64,000 nucleotides of DNA from Adineta vaga. Its lineage: Eukaryota > Rotifera. Below the pieces are notes generated by a model. It was given only the letters and a program-made list of their open reading frames with translations. It searched no databases and had not been told where the DNA came from. This document shows positions 45,092 through 55,440 of the stretch, in pieces (position 1 is the first letter of the stretch; each line of letters begins with the position of its first letter). The stretch is taken from the NCBI GenBank assembly GCA_021613535.1, contig CP075492.1, positions 15,314,001-15,378,000 on the forward strand, in the 5' to 3' direction. A program made the position numbers and the translations under genes.

Positions 45092-45936
45092 TTTTCCGTT
45101 CTTTCTACGCACTTGTATTATGGAGAAAGAAAAGTTGCTGGTATACTTTCTAAAACATTAATATATGAAAAATAAATCAATAATTCTTAACTAGTTTTGA
45201 TAATTAGCTGTGACTTCTCTATTATTGTCAAAGATTTGTCGAGATCTATGGAGAACTCAATGAAGAAAGGATTCAAACTTCGATAAGCTATACACTTTTT
45301 CATACTCTTTGGTGTATGTTTAACAGAATGAATACATTGCTTCGTAATATGTAGAAATTTTCATCTGTGGTTATTATTTTCTTTTGATGTTTACATACTT
45401 TTTTACTATACAGTTTCTGTCACTTTTCTCTTACTATTGGTGTTCGATCAATGAAAAAAGAAATTGAATTCTTTTTATTCTACCTAACAACACCCATGGA
45501 AAGAAAGAATTGTTTGTGATTGTGACTGAAAATTCGAAATGAGTATGACATCATCATCATCACCTTCTTCAAACGTTCCCTGAAACAGGAGACGACTACT
45601 AATAATATACATTAGCATGGATAAATATTGAGATATCGTTATTATGTAGTAAAATGAAGAAAAATGATTATATTCTGATTGTGATTCTTCTTTTTCAAAA
45701 TAACTTTTCACAATTATATTGTACTAACAATTTGTAAAAGATATAATATTCTTGATTTTTAATTATGACCATAATTCTTTTCCCCCCACTCTACAGGCTA
45801 AAATAACACTTCCAATGATTCATTCATGTCGTTATATACGAAAGCATTTTTGTCATTTACTTTATATCATTCGAATATTCACATGCTATATAACAATATT
45901 GAGGGAGTCATCACTTAGAATATTGTCCGTACGAGA
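45092..45936. other. Intergenic region
   Basis: No gene was recognised. A minus-strand frame at 45484-45711 lacks an ATG and motifs. A frame at 45810-45945 (plus) reads SLRILSVRECC just before the mucin-like gene; it may be the end of an earlier exon, but no join was found. Confidence 0.35.
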
Positions 45937-46491
45937 ATGTTGTTAGTCAGTGTTGTAGGAGTTACTATATTCACCATCTTTGCTGGTACTATTATTGCTA
46001 TTGGTCTAGGTATTGGTTTACATAATAGCTATCAAAATCTCACACTTGTCACTGCATCATTGGTAACTACAGTAAGTGTCGATTCAACGTTATTTGATAG
46101 TAATACAACAATTCCCACTAATGCAACGACAACTATAGTTACAACATCTATAGCATTGACAGCCACTCAAATTAATACAACAAAACTTTCCACTACTACA
46201 TCTACAACTTCTACGTCTTTTACAGCAATCATATCCTCTACGTTCTATACAACTACAACTTTCACAACTTCTACAACAACCACCACCACATCTTCTACAT
46301 CCACGTCCCGTACAAGTACAACCTCTACGTCTTCTACTTCTACGACAACTACATCATCTACGTCTCGTACAAGTACAACTTCTACATCTTCTACGACAAC
46401 TACATCGTCTATAACTACCACTACAACAACAGTATCTATAACAGTGACTTCTACAACTAGTACAACGTCATGTCGATGTTCATGTCCATAA
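45937..46491 (+). CDS. Thr/Ser-rich mucin-like membrane protein
   Basis: The open frame of 184 codons starts at ATG 45937. It has an N-terminal hydrophobic segment (VSVVGVTIFTIFAGTIIAIGLGIGL) with the look of a signal anchor, then about 130 residues made almost only of Thr and Ser with a recurrent TSTTSTSS/TSRTSTTSTSS pattern, ending in CRCSCP. Dense O-glycosylation is expected, as in surface mucins. The repeat is encoded by ACA/ACT/TCT triplets (46200-46450) and is likely unstable in length. Only the anchor and stalk may be present; other members of such families carry a further domain after the stalk, which is missing here. Confidence 0.5.
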   Translation: MLLVSVVGVTIFTIFAGTIIAIGLGIGLHNSYQNLTLVTASLVTTVSVDSTLFDSNTTIPTNATTTIVTTSIALTATQINTTKLSTTTSTTSTSFTAIISSTFYTTTTFTTSTTTTTTSSTSTSRTSTTSTSSTSTTTTSSTSRTSTTSTSSTTTTSSITTTTTTVSITVTSTTSTTSCRCSCP

Positions 46492-47329
46492 AAGTAATTT
46501 AGCTATTTTGATAAGAAACTTCTATGGTAAAGGAATATGATATCATCATTGAATTCATTATAGATGCACAATTTAGATTTAATATCTTTACGACATAACG
46601 AGTGCATTTTTTCTTCTAAAAATATATTGTTTCGTAAATTGATATGAAAGTCAAATCTATCATCATAAATATTGACACATCATGTAATTAACACTTGCAA
46701 TAGTTTTAATATCGTCGTTATGAATGTACTTCTTCAAATATCCTCAGAGGATCTTTATAGTTTTTTCTTTTCACTTAATTCAAGAATAAAAGAAATGCCA
46801 TAACAGCTATTAATTTTATCATTAATAAGAAAAGAAAAAGAAATATATGAATGTGAACGAGATCGTAAATATAGAATTGTCTCACAATTCATATCGGTAA
46901 AACTGATAATTAGTAGAAATTTTGAGAGTGCAGATGTGAGTGAATGTTCCATTTATTAATCCACATCCGCACTACCCTGAACATATGGTGAGTATTCAGT
47001 TGATTTCAAATAGTAGCAAATAATAAACCTTTTTGTAATCACTTCTCTGTGAACTTTAAATCAAACTAATGCTTATTTTTTATCACTTCCTCACGGTATC
47101 ATATTGCATGTTAAAGTGTTAGTAATGAAATTACGTTTTTGGTATCGATCACTACTATTTTGATAAGGATGTGTATGTGAGTTTCGATACTTCGTTCATT
47201 TCGCTTCATATTCAAATCAACTCAATAAATTCATACTCATAATCGAAATACGATTTCTTCTCCATTTCTAGATATTTTCGTTAATATTGGATAATACACA
47301 ATATATGCAGTGGGTGACTACATCACTGA
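46492..47329. other. Intergenic region with one hairpin element
   Basis: No gene is seen. At 46922-46942 TTGAGAGTGCAGATGTGAGTG and at 46961-46980 CCACATCCGCACTACCCTGA form an imperfect inverted pair of the G-rich/C-rich class. Confidence 0.45.
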
Positions 47330-48110
47330 ATGCCTTTGACTCACCACATTAATTGTATTGATCCTGAAAGAGAAATTGTTCAACATGCCAATATGTTAAC
47401 CCTTCTGAGAATCGATGTAGAAGATATCTTTCGATCGGTTGATATGCCATTTCATGCGCTCACTCATTTGACTTTCTATTCGTGCTCGGCAACCGATCTT
47501 CATAGGATCGTAACATGTTTCAGATCTCCTATCACGCATCTCAACTTTCGTATAGCAGAATATTCTAAAGATACAGAATGTCTGTTCAATTTGGAGCCTC
47601 TATATCATTCAATCCAATAAAAGAAAGTCTTATCAAACTTGATCGACTGACACATCTTAGCATGCAAGGAATATGTGCACTCAACCTAATGGATGGTACT
47701 CAATGTGAACGCTTTCTTACAACAACACAAATCGTCTAGTTCAGTTTCAGATTTTTTCTTTCTGAAAATATTACTTGTAACCAAAATGAAATGTCACTAC
47801 TCGAACTATTTCGTTCACCATTTTGGGTCAAGACAAAACGTTGGTTTGTGGCATGTCATAAAGAAAAATATTATTTCAATAGTCCATTTCTATATTCAGT
47901 ACCGCGTTTTTCATAAAAAAAACATCCAACATTCCAAAGCGGTTTATCCACCTTTGTCTACTATACCATCCGGCGCTGAACAATGCTTGTATAACAAACA
48001 CATGAGGCGTCTACAATATGATTTTAAGGAGTCAAGTGAACCACCATTGCATTGTTTCACTTATGTAGATTTATTTTTGCCAATGGGTGTGGATGTGCCT
48101 GTGTCCAGTG
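47330..48110 (+). pseudogene. Relic of a bdelloid F-box family gene
   Basis: Fragments in order but in several frames: LTHLTFYSCSATDLHRIVTC and ITHLNFRIAEYSKDTECLFN (47450-47600), LDRLTHLSMQGICALNLMDG (47640-47700), FFLSENITCNQNEMSLLELF then FRSPFWVKTKRWFVACHKEK (47750-47870), and EPPLHCFTYVDL (48040-48075). The PFW.K.+W.V.C block is shared with the intact F-box-LRR gene at 18181 (PFWLEEKCWYVTC), which supports the family call. Multiple stops and frame changes; the F-box is absent. Confidence 0.6.
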
Positions 48111-48189
48111 TATATGAGTTCTTACCTACATCCCATCAAATCATTACTTAATCTAATCTTATCTGTTGACGATAATGAAAAGATTAATT

Positions 48190-48627
48190 GGCCATTATTT
48201 TGTTGGTCCAATATACGATGAGATATTTTCATCAAATCATAGAAAATATCGCGCGATTCAAAGGTCATACATACCGTGGTGGATGTAATAATTAGAATGA
48301 ATTGCGTAAATATGTAGTTGAAAAATGATTATTTAGTAAAGCATTTCTATCAACATCGAAAAGTCGTAATGTTGCTGAATATTTTATTTCGCAGAGTGAA
48401 AAGAAACATAATCAACAGCAGCTGTGTTTACGCTTTATTTCGATGATAGAGATATTGATTTTACAATTGATCTGGAAAATATTTCTAGATTTCCCGATGA
48501 ACAAGAAGTTCTTCTGATACCTGGAATTCCATTTCGAATTACAAAAGTCGAGCAAGAAGATTTTATCGAAATTGAACTTCGACAAGTAATCAGTCATCGT
48601 CTATTAGAACTGAGAAAAAAAATTTAA
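48190..48627 (+). pseudogene. Relic of an ADP-ribosyltransferase domain
   Basis: Reading through two stops and one frame change gives RYFHQIIENIARFKGHTYRG (catalytic Arg context), LFSKAFLSTSKSRNVAEYF (the Ser-Thr-Ser strand), then DLENISRFPDEQEVLLIPGI (Glu-Gln-Glu, the ExE motif) and a tail to the stop at 48627. All three ART motifs are in the right order, but stops near 48285 and 48325 disable it. It differs from the two intact ART-TPR genes: no TPR follows. A G-rich tract (TTGGGAGTGTGGTT) begins within 10 bases of the stop. Confidence 0.65.
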
Positions 48628-48732
48628 TTAATTGGGAGTGTGGTTAAAAGATATTTGTTTATTTGAAATAAAAATACATTGTAGAATGAATGCAAAGCAT
48701 GTGCAAGAGAAAAATTAGTTAGGAGAATAAAT

Positions 48733-49938
48733 TTAACCAAAAGCACCTGGTGTACATTTGACTCCAGAGGGATGATCATAATTAGCACAAAGAACAACAG
48801 ATTTTCGACTTGGAGCAATAATATTCCATCCTGAGAAGATTAAATCGCAAGTTCCTTTTGGTGGACAATCGATATTGGCAACATGAGGATCATATTTTCT
48901 TGACGTTTTTCCTATAAAGTTAATAAGATGTATATGGGAGAGATGAGCAGCTGATGGATGTTTTTTACATGTATTATTATCGGATTCATAGCAATTCATT
49001 ATTCGAAAAGCATAATCACAATTGTCCACTATCACATTGTCATATGTCACATTGGATATGAAGACTGTTCCATGTGATGCACCTCCAGGCCATAATTTGA
49101 TGCCAGCTGCTTTTGAACAATTGATCATCTTGATATTGGACACAAATACATTTTGCACAATATAAGTCTGTCCAGCACCTAATCCAAGACTTCCAATAGA
49201 TACACCATGTGATCCAATACAAGTGATATTATTCACTGTTATATAGTTTGCACCATTCTCAAAAGCAACACAATCATCACCATTTGTAACATGAATGTTC
49301 TTTAGCGTAACGTAAGAACATTCACCAATGTCAAAACCATCCGTATTTTTAGGATCATTAACAGAAGTTGAGACAGCACTTAAAATCAAGTCGGAGAATG
49401 TAATGTTCACCGATTTAACCTTTACAGTAATAAACATCATTGGAGCATTTTTTAATTTCATATTAGTGAAAGTAATATTAGAGGCGTTGCTAAAAAACAT
49501 AAGCAAAGGTCGTTTATAAGTTTTATGTTTAGCAAAATAATCCCAATATGCTTGTCCATTTCCATCAATAACTCCTGATCCAGTTAATGATTGAATAGTT
49601 GCACCAGCAATATTTTGCAACAAGAAAAAGGTAGTTTTACTTCCCCAATAATTGAGATCATCCGATACTTTAAGAGTTCCTTCAATCTGGAAATTACAAG
49701 CATGACAATTGATAAAATCAAGAGGACTTCGAATCATAAATATAGTTCCCGAAGGAATAATGATTGTTCCGCCGTTACCACATGTTAACAAAGCTTTGCT
49801 GATGGCGGGTACATCATCAATAGAACTATTTCCAGCTGATGAAGGTGTACAAGTATCTTCTTTTGATAGTGAATAAACTTCAATAAATATTGAAGTCAAA
49901 GTAAGCAAAAGCAACCAACCTAGATGATGAATTTGCAT
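48733..49938 (-). CDS. GH28 polygalacturonase-like pectinase, secreted
   Basis: The intact, intronless protein has 401 residues. A signal peptide (MQIHHLGWLLLLTLTSIFIEVYS) leads into a right-handed beta-helix with the GH28 motifs: Asn198-Thr-Asp200-Gly-Phe-Asp203, Gly220-Asp221-Asp222-Cys and Gly242-Ser-His244-Gly. These contain the three catalytic aspartates and the histidine. The fourth motif reads GIKLWPGG (Lys281 kept, the usual Arg two places before it replaced by Gly), which may alter the subsite that binds galacturonate. It hydrolyses alpha-1,4-galacturonan or a related pectin chain outside the cell, fitting a diet of plant or algal material. GH28 genes are rare in animals and known from bdelloids as non-metazoan acquisitions, which also suits the lack of introns. 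Confidence 0.88.
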   Translation of the reverse strand: MQIHHLGWLLLLTLTSIFIEVYSLSKEDTCTPSSAGNSSIDDVPAISKALLTCGNGGTIIIPSGTIFMIRSPLDFINCHACNFQIEGTLKVSDDLNYWGSKTTFFLLQNIAGATIQSLTGSGVIDGNGQAYWDYFAKHKTYKRPLLMFFSNASNITFTNMKLKNAPMMFITVKVKSVNITFSDLILSAVSTSVNDPKNTDGFDIGECSYVTLKNIHVTNGDDCVAFENGANYITVNNITCIGSHGVSIGSLGLGAGQTYIVQNVFVSNIKMINCSKAAGIKLWPGGASHGTVFISNVTYDNVIVDNCDYAFRIMNCYESDNNTCKKHPSAAHLSHIHLINFIGKTSRKYDPHVANIDCPPKGTCDLIFSGWNIIAPSRKSVVLCANYDHPSGVKCTPGAFG

Positions 49939-51055
49939 GGATGTCTTTGTTTTTACAATTTTTGTTATCTACGTAAAGTATGCTCTACGAGTGGGCGAAT
50001 AATAAATAGGTAGATAAAAAGAGAATATGTGCATGATATGACGATAATGTGAAGATGAAAATGTAAAATATTCTTGTAATATGTGTTATATTCTCTTTGT
50101 TTTTAGGTGATTGAAATGAAACTCAAATTGATAAAATCATAATCCAATACATTGAATCTCGACATTATATCGATTCGAACAATATGAATGCAAAACGCGG
50201 GAAATAAATATTTCAGTTAGAATACATACAACTTCACGTAACTTAAAAATCAACAGAAACTACGACCACGGTTGCTTGGGTACAAACTAAAAATAGAATT
50301 TTTTCCTATGACTGTAGTTAAAGTTTGAAATATTCCATCTGCTGTCGTATAGTCCTTGCAAAGTTAAAGAAGTATAACAGATTTCGTGTATTTAGCACAG
50401 ACTGGTCCAACAGCAATCATTGCTAAATGTTTTAGAGGAATAACTATTTGCTATAGCCATGACGTGACTGTCACCTTGTGTTATTCAACATAGTTCGATA
50501 ACAATTCAAAACTGACACCTTTTTGTTCTATTGAAATTAAAGTATAAACGATGGACAGCTGATTGATTGAATTGTTAATTAAGATCGATTCTTTATGATC
50601 TTTCTATAGACTATATAAAGACATTGATTTATGAGTCTTTATAAAAGTTGATGATAAAGTCAAAGCAAATTTGAAGAGTTTAAATTCACTTATAAAAAGT
50701 TATTCGACACTTATTTTGTGACACTTCGAGATTTATTTTTCTTTATCGAGCACGTAAGTTTTATTGACTAAAAAAATTCAACGTCTCAAATCCAAGCGAG
50801 TGGTAGTTGGGGAGTTTTTTCACAGCAAAATTATGTAGATCACGTGGACTTCTTATCGTTATTTTACTGTATTGATTTTTGCTCTCTTTTTATTTTCGTT
50901 TACAGTTGAAATCGATGGATTTTATGGTTGTTATCGTCACAGCTCGTTATGAGAAAAAAAATAGAAACAAAAAATAACCGAGTAGCATTCCACAAAATTC
51001 ACTATTTGATTTGCGCATTGTGAAAAGAACTTTTCTTTCGACTGTCAAAACTAGC
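49939..51055. other. Intergenic region between divergent genes
   Basis: No coding or RNA feature was recognised in about 1.1 kb. It must hold the promoters of the polygalacturonase (minus) and of the SAM-TIR gene (plus). Confidence 0.4.
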
Positions 51056-52364
51056 ATGTCAACATCAACAGGTAAATATGAAGAGTTTTGTAACGAATTT
51101 CACGCTTTTGTTTCATACTTTAGAAGCAAATACCAACCTAAATCAACGTATGACATCAGCTGATGAAAAGTTAAGTGAAACTGAGACAGACAGACAAAGA
51201 GGAGCAACTGCGTTCGATGGCGATGATATAAGTATGATATCAATTGTGGTCGCTAGTAAGACTAGCTCAAATGATGAATCAGATGGTGCTTCACAATCGT
51301 CACCAAACGATGAGCAAAATGGAGAAATTAAACAAGCAATAACAACAACAACAAATATCCCTTCGAACACGCAACGACGTATACTTGATGGTACAGATAT
51401 TTTCATTTTAATTGTTATATTTTTTATAGATATCAGCCAATGGAGTGAAGATGAAGTATTAGGATGGTTTCAATCTTATAAACTTGACCGGTAGATAATA
51501 TATGTAATGAATTAACAATATAAATCTGTATTTTAGCTTATATGATACTCTCATTGCTCCATTTGACGCACAAAAAGATGGTGCAATGCTAGAAGAGATA
51601 TTTAATTTTGAACGTTAAGGTAAGTCATTTTCTTATTGAATCATATGTTAGAAAGAAAGTCACATCTTGTACAGTATAGCATATAATAATAGATCTTTGT
51701 TATATATATTTATTTATTTAGAATTACGATCTTTATAGACATGTGTATGGAAGTCGTTCACAGATCAAAGAAAAGAATCTTTCGAAAGATTTCGTTCGAT
51801 TTGGTGAACTACTCGATTCTTTTTTTTCTAATAAACTTTTTCATCGATTTGAAGTTGCATTCTCATTTCCAGGTATAAATATTTTACCATGAATACTTCT
51901 AATCATTTATATTTCTAGGAGACATACGTGATCGAGTCAGTGAAATAGCTGAAAAGTTATGTAAAGAAATTAATCAAGATGGTAAACAACGAGTTTTCTA
52001 CGATAAATATTACAAAGCGAAGTTAGCCCGTCCAAATTTAGATCTTTATTTACATAACATATATCGATATCAATCAAGATTAACTGTTGTTTTTATGTGT
52101 GAAGATTATTTAGGTAAAGAATGGTGTGGTTTAGAAGCACGTTCAATACGTAGTCTTAGAAAAATGTATCAAAATGATCGCATTATGTTATTATCAGTCG
52201 ATGGAACTGTCATCGATGGTGTTTTAGATATTGATGGATATTGGGATATTTCTGAAGAGAAGTAATGAGACTGTTGTACAACGAATTTATGAACGTTTGA
52301 TGGCACTTGGAAATTCTCAAATACCAGTTCAAACATGGTATACACCAAGGATAGAAAATTCTTG
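51056..52364 (+). CDS. SAM-like plus TIR domain protein (with lesions)
   Basis: Exons: 51056-51071, 51124-51390, 51430-51490, 51537 to about 51617, 51722-51872 and 51919-52364. A Ser/Asn/Glu-rich N-terminus is followed by a small helical domain of SAM type (DISQWSEDEVLGWFQSYKL, then LYDTLIAPFD...MLEEIFNF). After exon 5 comes a TIR fold: RFEVAFSFPGDIRDRVSEIA, VFYDKYYKAKLARPNLDLYL, LTVVFMCEDYLGKEWCGLEA. The final Glu lies at the position of the NADase glutamate. The wording is close to prokaryotic-type TIR domains rather than Toll receptors. Two problems: the reading of exon 4 meets a stop (CGT TAA) just before the donor at about 51620, and near 52262 one extra base separates the frame from the C-terminal VVQRIYERLMALGNSQIPVQ. 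It is either damaged or miscalled. Confidence 0.68.
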
Positions 52365-52422
52365 AGGGTGTGGGTGAACGAGAGTCTTCTTATGATTTAT
52401 ACGCACACCCACACACTCTCAA
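52362..52422 (+). terminator. Archetype G-rich/C-rich hairpin overlapping a stop codon
   Basis: TTGAGGGTGTGGGTG at 52362-52376 contains the TGA stop of the SAM-TIR gene. CACACCCACACACTCTCAA at 52404-52422 is its near-exact complement, with a 27-base loop. This is the clearest example of the class. Confidence 0.6.
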
Positions 52423-53017
52423 CTGTAATGTCAATCTTAGAATGCTATCATTAGAGTAAAAACAGTCATTTAATTATTCACCAAAAAGTTACACTTTTTT
52501 CTTTATTCTTTATTATAACGGAAAATAACAAGTACCGCTCATTCAGAGACTCGTTCAGCTCTTTCTCGTAGTAAACATGTTTCTAAATTATCACTAGATT
52601 ATTCCTTATTTATACAATTTTAAAAAAGTAACTTTTATGGAAAAGAATCAACTTTTTTTATTCTTCTTAGAAATTCCTTATTCCTTATCTATATATTGCC
52701 ATTAAAAATTCTAGAATACACTTTAGGTAGTAATAAAAAGAGAATTAAAATATCTCATTATTGTTCATAATTGTTTCTAATAATATTCAATTTTTTTTGC
52801 CTTAGATATTAGTGATATCTTTTAGATTTTACAAGTATATTATCATATATTTCTAATCAATTAATATAAATATCTTTTTGTACTCGAATATCATACACAA
52901 AAAATTTTCTTCTTCTTTATGAACTCTCATGTTTACCTTTGACTTTTTCTTTCTATTATTATAGAAAGTACTTTTTTCTTTCAGCGTAAATCTTAATGAA
53001 TCAAAACAGTTTACAAA
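52423..53017. other. Very AT-rich intergenic region
   Basis: No gene; promoter region of the following receptor. Confidence 0.4.
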
Positions 53018-54033
53018 ATGTCCTTAATAGATATTAGTCAACAAATAACCATATATCTTGGTTTATTATTTATAATAATTGGTATAATTGGTAATGGAAT
53101 GAATATTTTAGTCTTTTTAAGTGTTCGTACTTATCGAAAAACACCTTCAACATTTTATTTTCTAATTGCATCAATAACAAATATAATTTATATATTAATT
53201 AATCTTATATCTCGAATTGTTAGTACAGGTTTCATGATTGATTTAACTCGTACATCAATAGTTTGGTGTAAAACACGATTATCTCTGATTGGCGTTTTTG
53301 GTTTAATTTCATTTACTTGTTCAACTTTAGCAACAATTGATCAATTTTTTGTTACATCCGAAAATATTAATCTTCGTCGTTGTAGTAATATTAAATGGAC
53401 ACATCGTATTGTACTGATTACAATTCTTCTATGTATTTTCCATGCAATTCCTTGTTTTATCTATCTTGATATATCACCCATTACGAAAACTTGTCTGATT
53501 ACTAATAATAACTATAATTTCTATCTATCTTTATATAGTCTCGGTTTAAGTAGTAGTATTCCAGTTATAGTCATGAGTATATTTGGATATTTAACTTATC
53601 GTCATATAAATTTAAGAAGAATTCTCATTCGACAATCAGCTGATCGTCAAATAACGCGAATGATATTAATTCAAGTAATATTTGTTATTTTGTCAATAAC
53701 TCCGTATGGTATTCAAACAACTTATAATTTAATTACATCTGGAATAACTAAAGATACAGATCGAATAATAAAAGAATCATTTTCATTTTCGATGATTATA
53801 CTTTTGACTTATGTCTACTATATGGTATGTTAATTAATTCTAATTATTGCATTTTTAATATACATGATTGTTTTTTCTAGGGAAGCTGTTATACATTTCT
53901 AATTTCATCAAGCCGTTTTCGTCGAGCAGTGAAAGATCATTTATTTTTTTGGCGTAGACCAACTCGAGTCGCTGTATTTGTTAATCCGACACATGAAAGA
54001 ATCATATTTGAAAACCCAAAACATACTTTATAA
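53018..54033 (+). CDS. Rhodopsin-like seven-transmembrane receptor (intact)
   Basis: Two exons, 53018-53824 and 53881-54033, are joined in phase 0 across a 56-bp intron and give 319 residues. TM1 has the GNGMNILVF pattern (conserved Asn), TM2 contains LIASITNIIY, TM3 starts after Trp-Cys (the conserved extracellular Cys) and ends ATIDQF in place of DRY, TM5 has a Pro (SSSIPVIVMS), TM6 reads ILIQVIFVILSITPYGIQ and TM7 runs across the splice site (LLTYVYYM-GSCYTFLISS). The short basic tail FRRAVKDH follows. The missing Arg of DRY is common in the large rotifer and nematode receptor families. The ligand is unknown; peptide or chemosensory roles are guesses. Confidence 0.8.
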
Positions 54034-54223
54034 AAGATTTGATTATTTTTTTTATGTTGTATTTCGATGTTAATTGTTGTTATAAAGTAATATATGAAAA
54101 ACTATTTATAATTTAATACTGTAAGGAGAAAAGGAATTTGACTTTGTTATTCATGACATTTTTATTTTAATGACGAACATTATATTGTAAATTACATGAT
54201 AAATCATGAAACTACGCTAGGGT

Positions 54224-54287
54224 GAGGGTGTGAGTGTCTTGTATTCACAGTCACCAACATCCATACGCAACCACACCCACACCCTCA
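54224..54287 (+). terminator. G-rich/C-rich hairpin downstream of the 7TM receptor
   Basis: GAGGGTGTGAGTGTC (54224-54238) pairs with CCACACCCACACCCTCAA (54271-54287) over about 14 bases with one mismatch and a 32-base loop. It lies 190 bases after the stop at 54033. Confidence 0.55.
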
Positions 54288-55440
54288 AGATTGATGTTTG
54301 ACATGAACCTATATGTCTTGAGTTTTTGATTACATCTGTTTTCTCATTTGCATAAAGATACATAAATGTTCATTACGAAAATGAATTCGATCGAAAGACA
54401 AGTATCATCAAAATAGAGATCATCAATATAAGTGTCCAAATTTCATAAAATCTTTTAATATCTATGATTGTCAAGAAAGTTTCGAAGCACTAGATATTTT
54501 AAAACTGAAAATAAAAACGGAAAACCAATGAAATAAGTAGCCCTGCAGAAGTGTTTAATTCTATTACAAATATATTAGAAGGCTAACATTTTCATTAAAC
54601 GTTCGTGTTAATTTTCCTCACAAAACGTTTTACTTTCTGAGTAAATGTTTATCGAATATTGAATTCAGTGAATCAATTCAACTTTTTGATAAAATAACTT
54701 TTTACGAACGACTTAAAGTGTGGGTTATGAAGTGAATAAACTTGATACTCCTCCACGTCCTCATGTAGAGTAGAGAACATAATTCATCCCGTTCTATATC
54801 TACTGATTTTCTTTTTCTCGTGTCTTATAATGTCATAAAAAAAGAACCGACGTATATTGAGTTTTCTTATATATCGTAGAACAGAACAGAACAGATAAAA
54901 AATGTATATATATATATATCAAATAGATAATATCGTCATCGTATTTTGCATTATAAACTTCACATCTATCATCACTTAATGAAAAAATCATAGAGATCGA
55001 GATTTTTTTATTTTTCAAAGATAAAAAATATGTACTCTTCACTGTTACTCGCGTCGATATGACACGTCTCAACGTGCCATTATTTCCCTATCACATGGAT
55101 GAAGACATATAAGACATGTAATTTTTTTTTCCCATCACTGCATGAATGATTGATGTTATTTGACATAAACAGTGATAACGTGCCATGAAGCATGATGAAT
55201 AAAGATTAGAGCATTGCATAGAATGGAACGACAAATTTTATAATCATCCGATCTCTCAGGGAAAGATTCCTTTCGTTCTCTCGCGTAACGTATAGGGCTA
55301 TTGATGATAAAGAAAATAGTCATGTATTTTCATCCTCTTTCTTTTTATCAGCCGATATACGTTATACATTTATTCGGAAGATTCTATTTTTGTCCAAAAC
55401 TTCTTTATACTACAGGAGTAATTTGATCAAGACAAGATCG
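54288..55440. other. Intergenic region
   Basis: No gene was recognised. A (TA)n run occurs at about 54905-54920. The G-rich AAAGTGTGGGTTATG (54715) and C-rich CTCCTCCACGTCCTCATG (54750) form a weak inverted pair resembling the hairpin class. Confidence 0.4.

Noticed and set aside
46200-46450. CRISPR-like or satellite repeat
   Set aside because: The repetition is an in-frame Thr/Ser codon run in an open reading frame, not spaced direct repeats.
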